Program-made: the position numbers and the translations under genes
Notes under the pieces: model-generated
Databases searched by the model: none
What the model saw: only the letters and a program-made list of their open reading frames with translations
Told to the model about the DNA's origin: nothing
Shown here: piece by piece, positions 10,412 through 21,194 of the stretch
Numbering within the stretch: position 1 is the first letter of the stretch
Layout: each line of letters starts with the position of its first letter
Assembly: GCF_036850765.1 (NCBI RefSeq)
Contig: NC_089493.1
Coordinates: 296,614,849-296,678,848 of the forward strand
Length of the DNA: 64,000 bases
DNA from: Saccopteryx bilineata
Lineage: Eukaryota > Chordata > Mammalia > Chiroptera > Emballonuridae
Reading direction: 5' to 3'

Positions 10412-10772
10412 CTTTTTTTCCTGAAGTGAGAAGTGGAGAGGCAGAGAGACAGGGTCCTGCATGCACCCGACTGGAATCCACCCGGCACGCCCACCAGGGG
10501 GCGATGCTCTGCCCATCTGGGGCATCGCTCTGTTGCGACCAGAGCCATTCTAGCACCTGAGGCAGAGGCCATAGAGCCATCCCCAGCGCCCAGGCCAACT
10601 TTGCTCCAATGGAGCCTTGGCTGTGGGAGGGGAAGAGAGAGACAGAGGAGAAGGAGAGGGGGAGGGGTGGAGAAGCAGACGGGTGCCTTTTCTGTGTGCC
10701 TGGCTGGGAATCGAACCTGGGACTTCCACATGCCGGGTTCTACTATCAGCTTTACTACTGAGCCAGCCATAT
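10412..10772 (-). mobile_element. VES-like SINE, full length, antisense
   Basis: Reverse complement of the same family: the A tail is at the low coordinate and the head GGCTGGCTCAG-like end at about 10772, followed by a separate T tract. Confidence 0.88.
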
Positions 10773-10789
10773 CTTTTTTTTTTTTTTTT

Positions 10790-11380
10790 TTTTTGAGATT
10801 TGGCCACTGTTACGTATCTGACTTGTACTCAGAGGGAGCCGGAAGCCCCGGAAGGGATCTCATCAGCACATGAGTCAGTGACACATTCTGACTTTCTAAA
10901 AGTGGGTTCACAGCCCCAGATGCTGTGTTGAGAATACCCTGCAGTGGGCATTGGCTGATGCAGGGAATCCCCGTAAGAGATGAGGATAATGATTTAATTA
11001 CAGACGGCAGTGAGGGTTGTGGTCGGGGGTGGGAGGGAGAAATGGTTGGATTCTGGAGATATTTTGAAGGCAGAGCCGACACACTGGACATGGACCTGCA
11101 ACGCATGAGATGCCCCCTAAGTATCAGAGTGGACATATCAGTCAGCAGGTGGGCATTCTGGTCTTTGAGTCTGTAGTACGGGAGCGCCCCAGGGTGGAGC
11201 TATCTGTACAGAGAATCCAGCGTTAACTGAACTAAACCCGTAACACTGGGCGAGGTGACCACGAGAGGATGCACCAGGAAAGCCTGGGGGAGCTCTAAGG
11301 GTGGGGGCTGGGGCGTTCCTTTTGCTAAGATGCCGGGTAAACCAACCAGAGCCAAGTTAAAGGTGGGTCATTCTCTAGAA
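10790..11380. other. Unique intergenic sequence
   Basis: No gene or repeat recognised; the short open frames look random. Confidence 0.4.
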
Positions 11381-11711
11381 CAGGGGTCCCCAAACTTTTT
11401 ACACAGGGGGCCAGTTCACTGTCCCTCAGACCATTGGAGGGCCAGACTATAAAAAGAAAACTATGAACAAATCCCTATGCACACTGCACATATCTTATTT
11501 TAAAGTAAAAAACAAAACGGGAACAAATACAATATTTAAAATAAAGAACAAGTAAATTTAAATCAACAAACTGACCAGTATTTCAATGGGAACTATGCTC
11601 CTGTCACTGACCACCAATGAAAGAGGTGCCCCTTCCGGAAGTGCGGCGGGGCCGGATAAATGACCTCAGGGGGCCACATGTGGCCCGCGGGCCGTAGTTT
11701 GGGGACCCCTG
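11381..11711. mobile_element. Non-autonomous hAT (Charlie-type) element, 331 bp
   Basis: The ends CAGGGGTCCCCAAACT and AGTTTGGGGACCCCTG are inverted repeats, flanked by 8-bp duplications CTCTAGAA (11373-11380) and GTCTAGAA (11712-11719). It resembles bat/opossum OposCharlie-like MITEs (family name uncertain). No coding capacity. Confidence 0.85.
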
Positions 11712-11745
11712 GTCTAGAACCTGGTTTCTTCATCAGATACACTGC

Positions 11746-11776
<31 letters not shown>

Positions 11777-12345
11777 GAGAGGAAGGAACCATGAACTTCA
11801 AAAACAAACACAAAAAGGACCAAGCCTTAGATATTTCCATTGCTGAGAGATTCTGTTTGGATCCCGTTTCAGGAAAACCATAAAAAGAAGCCTTCTGAGA
11901 CAACCGGGGAAGTTTGAGCCCCAATGGGATGTTTCCAGTTGTTAAAGAATCGTTGTGAATACTTTCGAGTCTGGTAACAGAACGGTGGTTATATATATAT
12001 ATTTTAAAGGAGTCCTTCTCTTTTAAAGGAGGTTATGCTACTTTGCAAACAACAGCAAAGAAGAGAGGTGGCCCACTCCCGATGGCCACGAACAAGAGAA
12101 CCTACTTACCCGGCTGGTCTTGGGCAGCTAGCTGCAAAGGCAAGCCGACCTCTACCCACCCCCACCCCCAGATTCTGAAAAGTTTATACAGAGGCCTTAA
12201 CCGGGTTCAGACACGTGTTCAGTCCAGCGGACTCCCCACACGTGGCTCTCTCAAGGCGGCCTCCTGAGAAACACCCCCTCACCCCTGGGGGACCGTGAGC
12301 AGGGCATACATCCCAAGGACAGGGGCGGGGGGGGGGGTATCCAAA
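11712..12345. other. Unique intergenic sequence with a GA tract at 11745-11773
   Basis: Nothing coding recognised. A G run lies at about 12327-12338. Confidence 0.4.
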
Positions 12346-12574
12346 CAAGGGTCAGCAAAATACAAACTCAAGGGCCTAATTCAATCAGCTACCTGGTTTT
12401 GTGCGGCTCATGAGTGAAAGATGGTTTTTACATTTTTAAATGTTTAAAAAAAAATCAAAAGAACAATACATATTTCTTGAGACACGAACATTTCATGGAT
12501 GAGATTTAAATTTCAGTGTCCATCAATTAAGTTTTGTTGGAATACAGCCATGCTCATTCATTTAAATATTGTCA
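12346..12574 (-). mobile_element. Mammal-wide hAT-type MITE relic, cut off by a SINE
   Basis: GGGTCAGCAAAATAC at one end and AGTTTTGTTGGAATACAGCC inside match the common mammalian MITE pattern. The far end stops where the 12575 SINE begins. Confidence 0.5.
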
Positions 12575-12954
12575 GGCCCTGGCTGGTTGGCTCAGCGGGA
12601 GAGCGTCGGCCTGGCGTGCGGGGGACCCGGGTTCGATTCCCGGCCAGGGCACACAGGAGAAGCGCCCATCTGCTTCTCCACCCCTCCCCCTCTCGCTTTT
12701 CTTTCTCTCTCTCTCTCTTCTTCTTCCACAGCCGTGGCTTGATTGGAGCAAGCTGGCCCCGTGCGGGTAGGATGGCTGCATGGCCTCAGCCTCAGGCTCT
12801 AAGAAGAGCTCGGTTGCTGAGCAATGGAGCAATACCCCAGCTGGACAGAGCATCGCCCCCTGGTGGGCATGCCGGTGGATCACAGCACATGCGGGAGTCT
12901 GTCTCTCTGCCTCCCTGCTTCTCACTTCAGAAAAATACAAAAAAAAAAAAAAAA
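12575..12954 (+). mobile_element. VES-like SINE, full length
   Basis: GGCCCTGGCTGGTTGGCTCA head, GGGTTCGATTCCCGGCCAGG, the 3' body and an A tail of about 15. Confidence 0.92.
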
Positions 12955-13083
12955 GGAGTCCAGAGCTCCTAGGAGGTCAGGGAATTCCACTAGGCTCTCC
13001 TGGTTCTCGGGCAGCCCACATCCCAAATACAGAGAGCCCCTCTTCGCAGGGACTTGAAGGGAGACCAGTAAAACACATACTAC

Positions 13084-13449
13084 GGCCCTGTTGGCTCAGC
13101 GGTAGAGCGTCGGCCTGGCGTGCGGGGGACCCGGGTTCAATTCCCAGCCAGGGCACATAGGAGAAGCACCCATTTGCTTCTCCACCCCCCCCTTCCTCTC
13201 TGTCTCTCTCTTCCCCTCCCGCAGCCAAGGCTCCATTGGAGCAAAGATGGCCCGGGTGCTGGGGATGGCTCTGTGGCCTCTGCCCCAGGCGCTAGAAGTG
13301 GCTCTGGTCACGGCAGAGCATCGCCCCTGGTGGGCGTGCCAAGTGGATCCCGGTCGGGCCGGGTGGATCCCAGTCGGGCGCATGCAGGAGTCTGTCTGAC
13401 TCTCTCTCCCCGTTTCCAGCTTCAGAAAAATACAAAAAAAAAAAAACAC
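13084..13449 (+). mobile_element. VES-like SINE with a 10-bp target duplication
   Basis: CACATACTAC is found at 13074-13083 and 13450-13459. The head is GGCCCTGTTGGCTCAGCGGT, with five bases missing from the usual start. Confidence 0.92.
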
Positions 13450-13459
13450 CACATACTAC

Positions 13460-15190
13460 ATCTTTCCTGATGATCTCAGAGGCGCCCCCTCCCCATTCTT
13501 TGATAGAGATTTCCCTGCTATTGTCTGGCTTGTTTTGCAAATAGATTCTTTACCTCCCACAGGGTGGGGCAGGGTGTGGGGGGGGGGCTGCCACAGCCGG
13601 CTTTTGGAGAAACAGTTACACTCATTTTATTGCCCAGGGCAAAAACAAAATGACATATTTTGAAACCTCCAGGCAGCAAACGCTGCGCATTTCAAACTGG
13701 ATTTCAAAGCGCTTTGTGGTAGATGCAATTCTGGCCCCACCAACCCTGCCCCCCCGGGACGGTATTTTCAATCTCATAATAACTCTTACTGGGTTTAGGT
13801 CTTTTTTTTTTTTGGACCTGGGAACCTTTGGCCCTGTTTTCTCCCTTTGGTCAGCTGCCCTGGGGCACTGGCCTCACTCAAAATTCTCCAGTTCCCCCAA
13901 CAATGAAAGCTCTTGTTCTCACGGCTTCACGGTCTCTTAAATTAACTCTACGGAGAAGTTTACAATTACTGAAAACAGACACCTGCCCACCACTTTCTGT
14001 CTTCATTTCAAGGAAACCCCAGCCCACTGGTCTTAATTAAAAGGCCTTTGGGTCACTCTATTCGTAAGAGATTGGCCAACAGGAGTGAACGGCCAAAGAA
14101 GGACAATGGCGATTTGGGAGTCGATAGCTCTCTCCGTGGGCCTCACCCCACCCCACCACCACCCCACCACCACCCCCACCCCCGGACTGCAGAGGGGCAG
14201 GTGGGAATCAGGCAAGCAAGGACCACCTTGGCGGAACCTAAAATGCAGGTGGCAACAATCACCACAGACCTGAATCGAACACAGTCTCCCGAGAGAGTGG
14301 GAGCATCTGGGTGGGCAGGGAGACCGAGCGACCCTCAGCTTTCCTGGGACTGACGGACGGTCACAGGGGAACAACCAGGACAAGCTGCTCACCCTTATCG
14401 ATGAGAAGCGATTCATCTTCTCTGAAACTTGCAAAGGCCCTGGGAAGTTCCTCCAGGGCTAGGGCATCCCCTCCCGGAGGCCAACCAACCATTCACAATG
14501 GCACGGGGCTCTACTGCTAGCAAAGCAGCTCCACTTACGACGTATACACCACGGGTACCTCGATGTGGCCCTGCAGATAGCAACTTGGAGATTTTTCCAC
14601 ACACCCTCCCCCCCCCAAAAAAAAACAAAACAAAAAAAGATACCATTTTCATTACTATAATGCAAAATGTGCTAACTTGTCTGGCTTGTAGGATGCCAGG
14701 CTGATTGAAGTGGACTTGGAGTTTATTTCAGATCTTGGTGTGGGAACGGCCAGGCTCACAAGGGGTGCAGAACTGCAGGGAAGGGGCCCTTTCTGAACCA
14801 GATGCACAGAGGAGGCCTGAGGTCTTGCCCCACCCAGCCTTGCCCCCGAAGGTGAGACTCAGGACAACCATTCCTTCTCTTAGTCTCCCGAGAACACGCT
14901 GGAAGGCTGAGGGTTTCACAGCAAAAGGAGGAGAGACAGGAGTCGTCTCCCAGAGCATCTGCCCTGTGCGGGGCCCTCCCTTCCATCAGCTGTTTCTATC
15001 AGCTCTGAGGGTCAGTCTTGCAGAGGAGTTCAGGGGACACGCAGGGGTCGCCTGGCAAGCGGAGGGCAGAGAGGGGTCCTCCTGCACCGCGACCTGGCTC
15101 CCCAGGAATAGCCCCAGCGACCACTGAATGAGACAGCACTGGGCAGGTAGATGTCCCTCCGCGCGCCTGGGCACTCACTCACCCTTGCAG
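13460..15190. other. Unique intergenic sequence
   Basis: No exon or repeat family recognised. A CCACC-rich tract lies at about 14145-14185 and a T/C homopolymer at about 13801-13814. Confidence 0.4.
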
Positions 15191-15194
15191 AATC

Positions 15195-15700
15195 CTGGAG
15201 GCGGGTATTACCATTCTCTATTTCACAGATGAGGAACTGGGTTCTTATCTAGAAGGCCAAGTGACCTGCCCAAGATCACACGGCTACAAAATGGCAGAGC
15301 CAGATCCCAAGCCCAGAGCTCGACGAGCCCAAGCCTTGACCAGCTTTGCTCTCGCCGGCCTCTCCGCTCGGCAGCCCCAAACTTCAAGCGCCAGGTGGCT
15401 GGCACGCCGCGGAGACAGGAGCCAGAGCTGTCACATGGCCCGTCCCTGACTGGCTGGGCTGCTCTTGGGCAGATTCCTTAACCTCTCTGGCTTTCCTTGC
15501 CTCCTCTGTACAATGGGGGTGGCAAGCGTAACTCCCTCACAGACCGGGAACATTTTCCGAGTTCACAGAAACTATCCAGCGCGTTTGCGTTGCCTGCAGT
15601 CCTCCACATCCTGCCCACAGAGCTCTGAGCTAACACAGGCAACACGTGTCAGAACCAGAGCCCAGCACGGGGCACGCTTAGCCACTCAATGACTAGTAGC

Positions 15701-15733
<33 letters not shown>

Positions 15734-15735
15734 CG
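15195..15735. repeat. MIR relics (one antisense, one sense) and an ATT microsatellite
   Basis: The antisense part reads TTTCACAGATGAGGAACTGG and CAAGATCACACGGCTA at 15225-15290. The sense part reads TTCCTTAACCTCTCTGGC and GTACAATGGGG at 15470-15520. (ATT)n is at about 15702-15734. Confidence 0.7.
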
Positions 15736-15829
15736 TTTTTTGCTGCTGACGTTGCTATTCGTTACAAAGTTGTCATGACTGTTTTTATTACTATGATTAA
15801 GTAGGTTCGCGTCCCTTTCCTGGAAGTCT

Positions 15830-16200
15830 CATCACACGCGCGCGCGCGCGCCCATGCACGCCCCCTTCCTGGGACCCCTTAAAGCCCCTTCCTCCGCCCT
15901 CTGTCTACCGCCCCAGGCATGCTTTGCGCCCCTTCCCTGGGGAGGCCCCGCTGCCAGGCCCCCGCCCGCGTCCCAGGTCCCCTGCGCCCAGCCCTGCGCG
16001 GTCCGCCCCTGCGCCCGCGGCGCGCCTCACCTGCGGTTCCCGCTCCGCTGCTCTGAGCCCCGCCGCAGGGGCGCGGGGTGGAGCCGCCGCGGACCGGGGC
16101 GGCACACGCCTGCGCAACGCCACCTCCTGCAGCGCGCCGGTAGGAACCCAGGCATCCAGCCCGGAGGAGGTCGCAGGCCAAAGTGGGGCGGGACGCAGAC
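15830..16200. promoter_or_regulatory. Orphan CpG-rich island between METTL9 and OTOA
   Basis: Dense CpG (GCGCGCGCGCG at 15839-15849 and CGCCCCTGCGCCCGCGGCGC at about 16003-16022) in otherwise CpG-poor surroundings. On the minus strand a consensus donor CAG-GTGAG sits at 16031/16030, consistent with a non-coding first exon reading towards OTOA. No protein recognised. Function inferred only. Confidence 0.5.
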
Positions 16201-16309
16201 TGTCTTGCGCTCTGGCTCGCCCCTCTCCGAGGTGACAGAACCACCCTCTGCCATGCAGGGACTTTCCTTGGCTCTGGGTTCAACAAACTGCTATGAAAAG
16301 TTTCTAAGT

Positions 16310-16506
16310 GGCCCTGGCAGGTCAGCTCAGTCCAGAGCGTCCTCTCCAAACGATGGCAAGGTTGTGGGTTTGATCCCCGGCCAGGGCATACACAGGACGC
16401 AACCAGTGAATGCAGGACCGAGTGGAACAACATTGGATGCTTCCCTTCCCCCCTCCCTTCTCTCTGTCTCTATCAATGAATAAAAAAATAAAAATAAAAT
16501 AAAATT
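16310..16506 (+). mobile_element. Short VES-like SINE, left half of a pair
   Basis: GGCCCTGGCAGGTCAGCTCA head, GGGTTTGATCCCCGGCCAGG and tail AATAAAAAAATAAAAATAAA. See the next entry for the shared duplication. Confidence 0.85.
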
Positions 16507-16508
16507 AA

Positions 16509-16650
16509 GCCCTGGCCAGGGAGCTTCCCTTGGTTGGAGCATCATCCCAGAGCACAGAAGTGGCAGTTTGATTTCCCAGTCAGGGCACATGCAGGAAGAG
16601 AAGGGTGTTCCTGTCTCTCTCCCTACCTCTCTCAAAAAAGGAAAAGAAAA
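16509..16650 (+). mobile_element. Short VES-like SINE, right half of a pair
   Basis: GCCCTGGCCAGGGAGCTTCC head. The pair 16310-16650 is flanked by a single duplication AGTTTCTAAG (16299-16308 and 16651-16660), so the two units arrived together or one entered the other's tail. Confidence 0.82.
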
Positions 16651-16660
16651 AGTTTCTAAG

Positions 16661-16984
16661 ACAACTGGACCATGTGGTCTCTGGAGAGTTAATGGTTAGG
16701 GGTTTTTTTTAGATGTGACGGAGGGGATGTGGCTCTCTTTTTAAACAGTCCTTGTCTTTCGCAGGTACCTACTTACAAAGCGACACTATGGTGGGTGAGG
16801 TTTGCATAGAAACGATGGAGAGATGGCAGGAGTGTGGGTGGGACAGCACTGGCCTCCTGCTGATCATTGCCCAAGCGCGTCAAGAGGGGTCTTTATGACC
16901 TTCCTTTCTTCTTTGTTACGTGCTTGGAACTTTTCATACTAAAAACATTTTTTTATATAGATAATAACAACTATCAAAATGCTC
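16661..16984. other. Unique or old LINE-derived sequence
   Basis: AACATTTTTTTATATAG-type 3' ends suggest old LINE debris, not assignable. Confidence 0.35.
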
Positions 16985-18715
16985 AGATCCCTTGGTCAAT
17001 AGATGTCCCAAATGAAAAAAAAAAAAAAAAGTACAGAACAAAACTTCAGGAAAAGAGCTACACAGAATGGAGACAAGTGATCTACTGGACACCGAGCTCA
17101 AAACACTGGTTCTGAGGAGGCTGAGTGAGCTGAAGGGAAGAGTCGCCAAACTCAGACCCTCCACAGCATGAAAAGGCCTGGAAACCATGCAAGGAACTGG
17201 TCATAAAGGAAGGACGCACTCACTGGAATGAAGGATAACTTACAGGGACTCAACAGCAGAGTCGATGAAGCCAAGGATCAAATCAGTGATGTTGGCCCTG
17301 GCTGGTTGGCTCAGTGGTAGAGCGTCGGCCTGGCGTGCAGGAATCCTGGGTTTGATTCCCAGCCAGGGCACACAGGACAAGCGCCCATCTGCTTCTCCAC
17401 CCCTCCCCCTCTCCTTCCTCTCTGTCTCTCTCTTCCCCTCCCACAGCCAAGGCTCCATTGGAGCAAAGATGGCCCGGGCGCTGGGATGGCTCTGTGGCCT
17501 CTGTCTCAGGCGCTAGAATGGCTCTGGTTGCAACAGAGCAATGCCCCAGATGGGCAGAGCATCGCCCCCTGGTGGGCATGCCAGGTGGATCCCGGTCAGG
17601 CGCATGCAGGAGTCTGTCTGACTGCCTCCCCATTTCCAACTTCAGAAAAATACAAAAAAAAAAAGAAAAGAAAAAAAATCAGTGATTTTGAATAGAAGGA
17701 AGCAAAAGAATATTCAATCAGAACATTAAAAAAAAATCCCCCAAAATGAGGATAGTGTAAGGAGCCTCTGGGACTACTTCAGGTACACCAACATTTGCAT
17801 CATGAAGGTGCTGGAAGGAGGGGAAAGAGAGCAAGGAATTGAAAACCTATTTAAAAAAAAAAAACAGTGACAGAAAACTTTCCTACCCTGCTTGAAGGAA
17901 ATAGACATACAAGTCCAGGAAGCACAGGGAGTCCCAAACAAGGTGAACCCGAAGACGCCCAACCCACAACACATCCTCGTTAGAGTGGCAGACATTGAAG
18001 ACAAAGAGAGGATCTTAAAAGCAGCAGGAGAAAAGCCGTTAGTTCCCTACCAGGGAGCTCCCATGAGACTGTCAGCTGACTTCTCAACAGAAACTCCGCA
18101 GGCCAGGAGGGAGGGGCAGGAAATATTCAACGTGGTGAAAAGCAAGGACCCCCAACCAAGATGGCGCTACCCAGCTAAGCTGTCGTTGAGAATCGAAGGA
18201 CAGATAGCTTCAAAGACAAGGAAAAGCTAGAGGAGTTCATCACCACCCAACCAGTATGATGTGAAATGTTAAAGGGGCTTCTTTAAGAAGAAAAAAACCG
18301 TATTAAAAATATGAACAATAAAATGGTAACAAATATTGTATACATATCTATTAACAGTTGAATCTCAAAATCAAACAAACAGAACGGAAACAGACTCATA
18401 GATACCTCTAAACTAAGAACATTTTGATGGTTGCCAGATGGGAGGGGGTTTGGGTGGGGGGTGAAAAAGGGGAAGGGCTTAAGAATTATAAACAGGTTGT
18501 AACAGAATAGTCATGAGGATGTAAAGTACAGCCTAGGGAGTATAATCAGTATTCTAATAACTATGCATGGTGTCAGATGGGCATGAGATTTAATCAGGAT
18601 GATCACTCAGTAAGTTACGGAATGTCTAATCACTGGGGCGTACACCTGAAACTAATACAATACTGTATGTCAAATCTAATTGAAAAATAAGAGATGATTT
18701 AAAATAAATCAAATA
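16985..18715 (+). mobile_element. L1/HAL1-like relic (ORF1 remains plus 3' UTR), split by a SINE
   Basis: ORF1-like remains read GACATTGAAGACAAAGAGAG and CTTCTCAACAGAAACTCCGC, followed directly by an L1 3' UTR (GGTTGCCAGATGGGAGG, TGAAACTAATACAATACTG). No ORF2, as in half-L1 (HAL1) elements. Interrupted at 17294-17675. Confidence 0.65.
17294..17675 (+). mobile_element. VES-like SINE inserted in the L1 relic
   Basis: The duplication AAATCAGTGAT-TT flanks it (17280-17293, 17676-17689). Full head, body and A-rich tail. Confidence 0.92.
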
Positions 18716-18720
18716 AAGAA

Positions 18721-19011
18721 GACCCTAGCCTGTTGGCTTAGTAAATAGAGCATCAGTCCAGCATGCAGACATTCCAGGTTCAATCCCCAGTCAGGACACA
18801 CATGAAAAGCAACCATCTGCTTCTTTCTCCCCCTCTTCCCCTCCCACAGCCAGTGGCTCGATTGGTTTCAGTGTCAGCCCCAGGCACTGAGGATGGCTTG
18901 GTTGATTCAAGCATCAGCCCCAGATGGGGGTTGCTGGGTGGATCCTATTCGGGGCGCATGAAGGCGTCTGTCTCTCGATCTCCCCTTCTCTCACTTACAT
19001 GAATGAGTAAA
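18721..19011 (+). mobile_element. Diverged VES-like SINE
   Basis: GACCCTAGCCTGTTGGCTTA head, GGTTCAATCCCCAGTCAGG, AGCCAGTGGCTCGATTGG body. Confidence 0.85.
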
Positions 19012-19335
19012 GAAATTGTGATGCCTGCTACAACACGGGTGAACCTGAGGAGAGACGTGAAGTAAAACAAAACAGACACAAAAGAACAAATATTGTATGA
19101 CTCCACTTATTATGAACCGAGAGTAGCCAAATCCAAAGCAAGGAGACGGATGAGGGTGCCCTGGGCTGAGAAGGAAGGAATGAGGGTCAGTATTGAGTAG
19201 AGAGTTTCAGTTCTACAGACAGATGGTGGCGATGACATCACACTGACTGTCCCAAAGACTGAACGCTTACACTTGGAAATGGTTAAGAGGGTCATCTTTT
19301 GTGCATTTTACTGCAATGAAAAAGTCGAAGGTAAA
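19012..19335 (+). mobile_element. L1 3' end fragment
   Basis: Contains AAAGAACAAATATTGTATGA, CTCCACTTATTATGAA and GAACGCTTACACTTGGAAAT near the 3' tail GCATTTTACTGCAATG. Confidence 0.65.
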
Positions 19336-19466
19336 TGAATAATACTATGTCAGTAAACTCATCATTTTAGAAGGAATCAACTCAAAGGCCTGTGGCATCC
19401 CAGATAGCCTCCCATAATAGAAAAGTTCACTAACAAAAAAACAAACAAACAAAAAAATCCAGGCCA

Positions 19467-19850
19467 GGCCCTGGCCGGTTGGCTCAGCGGTAGAGCGTCG
19501 GCCTGGCGTGCGGGGGACCAGGGTTCGATTCCCGGCAGGGCATATAGGAGAAGCGCCCATTTGCTTCTCCACACCCCCCCCTTCCTCTCTGTCTCTCTCT
19601 TCCCCTCCCGCAGTCAAGGCTCCATTGGAGCAAAGATGGCCCGGGCGCTGGGGGTGGCTCCTTGGCCTCTGCCCCAGGCGCTAGAGTGGCTCTGGTCGCA
19701 GCAGAGCGAGGCCCCAGAGGGGCAGAGCATCGCCCCTGGTGGGCAGAGCCTTGCCCCTGGTGGGCGTTTCGGGTGGATCCCGGTCGGGCACATGCGGGAG
19801 TCTGTCTGACTGTCTCTCCCCATTTCCAGCTTCAGGGGAAAAAAAAAAAA
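19467..19850 (+). mobile_element. Young-looking VES-like SINE with clean target duplication
   Basis: AATCCAGGCCA is found at 19456-19466 and 19851-19861. Full length; carries the extra GCAGAGC-TTGCCCCTGGTGG segment of the longer subtype. Confidence 0.94.
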
Positions 19851-19861
19851 AATCCAGGCCA

Positions 19862-21194
19862 ATTGCCCATAGTGTACTTAATATAAATACTAACGCACCC
19901 ATCTTAATATCTTAGTTTGGACATCTACACCAGGCTTACCTGAGATGTGAACATTAGGAAAACTAGGTGTAGGGTAAACTGGAACTCTCTGTACTATCTT
20001 TGCAAGAGTTCTCTAAATCTAACATTGTTCCAAAATAAGTTTATTTTAAAATGAGTTTTTAAAAAGCAAAGGACCACTAAAAAAAAAAGAGAGAACGAGA
20101 ATTCCTAAATGGAAGACAAAGTCAATGCTAATTTATCAAACTGACCAACCAAACAGCACACTGAACACCTGTACAGAGAGCTACAGATGTGAAGTTTGTT
20201 CAGTGGTACGGGTCACTCTCGACTAGCTACTGTCTCATAATCCACCGTGGCAAAAGGCAGGCTGTTGAATTTTATATTGCAGGAACTATTTCTTCTTTAA
20301 CTCTTTCTTTTTCACTTCGATCACAAACGTTTCTTATGGTGGATACAGTGTCGACTTCCTTCTGCCAGTATGTCTTGATGTTTTTTTATCTTTGGTGAGT
20401 TGATTGTAAGTTTGTGAGCATATCCTCTTTCGAGTCCCTAACAAACCCATTTCTTTCTGTGCTCCGTGGATTCCCAGAGGTACCCCTCTGTCCAGACAGC
20501 CTTGACCCACCAGCGCAGGGTCTTCCGGCCGGAGCATGGGTGCACTGAATGGTACTTTATTCGGGATATGCAGGCACCTGCACCAATGTGGTAGGTCACG
20601 TCAGGCACGGGAAGCCCATGTCAATGGGCTGCCGTTGTTCAGAGAAAAACGATCACGAAACTTCATCCATCACCAAGCGGTGGAAAGCGACTGGTCCAAC
20701 ATCTTGCTTCATTCCGAGTCTATTTAAATACGATCCTCAGAATGAAATGGGGAGGGGAAAAAAAAAAGAAAAAGAAAACCTTTTCTCAGAAAGATAACTT
20801 GACACAATGAAGTTTTATTTCCCAGCCCGGGATCCTTTTCTGTTCAAGGCCAACTATGTAAAGCAACGATGTAAAGAACGGATGACTTATAGACTTATAG
20901 ACGGGGAGAAAAATACACTGTTGCTCTTAACGGCTCTGCACAAGGGAGAAGTGACTGAGAGTATTGTCTTCTTCCCTTCCCTTCCTTTCCCTTCCCTTCC
21001 CTTCCCTGGAGTCAGGGGTCTGAGCCCTGGGGGGGCTCACAGCTGCAGGCGCACAGGGTTTGGGTAGGTAGGGACGTCCAGGTGCAACTGGCATTTTTCT
21101 CCTTGACCCAAGGTCACAGCGCCTGCTTTGACCACAAATAGAGCTCTTGATTTCCCGGGCACAGCTTGAACTTGATACGAAGCACTTACACAAG
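19862..21194. other. Intergenic: L1 3' remnant, then unique sequence
   Basis: 19925-20060 resembles an L1 3' end (CTCTGTACTATCTTTGCAAG). The rest is unassigned. A CCCTTCC tract lies at 20973-21006. Confidence 0.45.
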
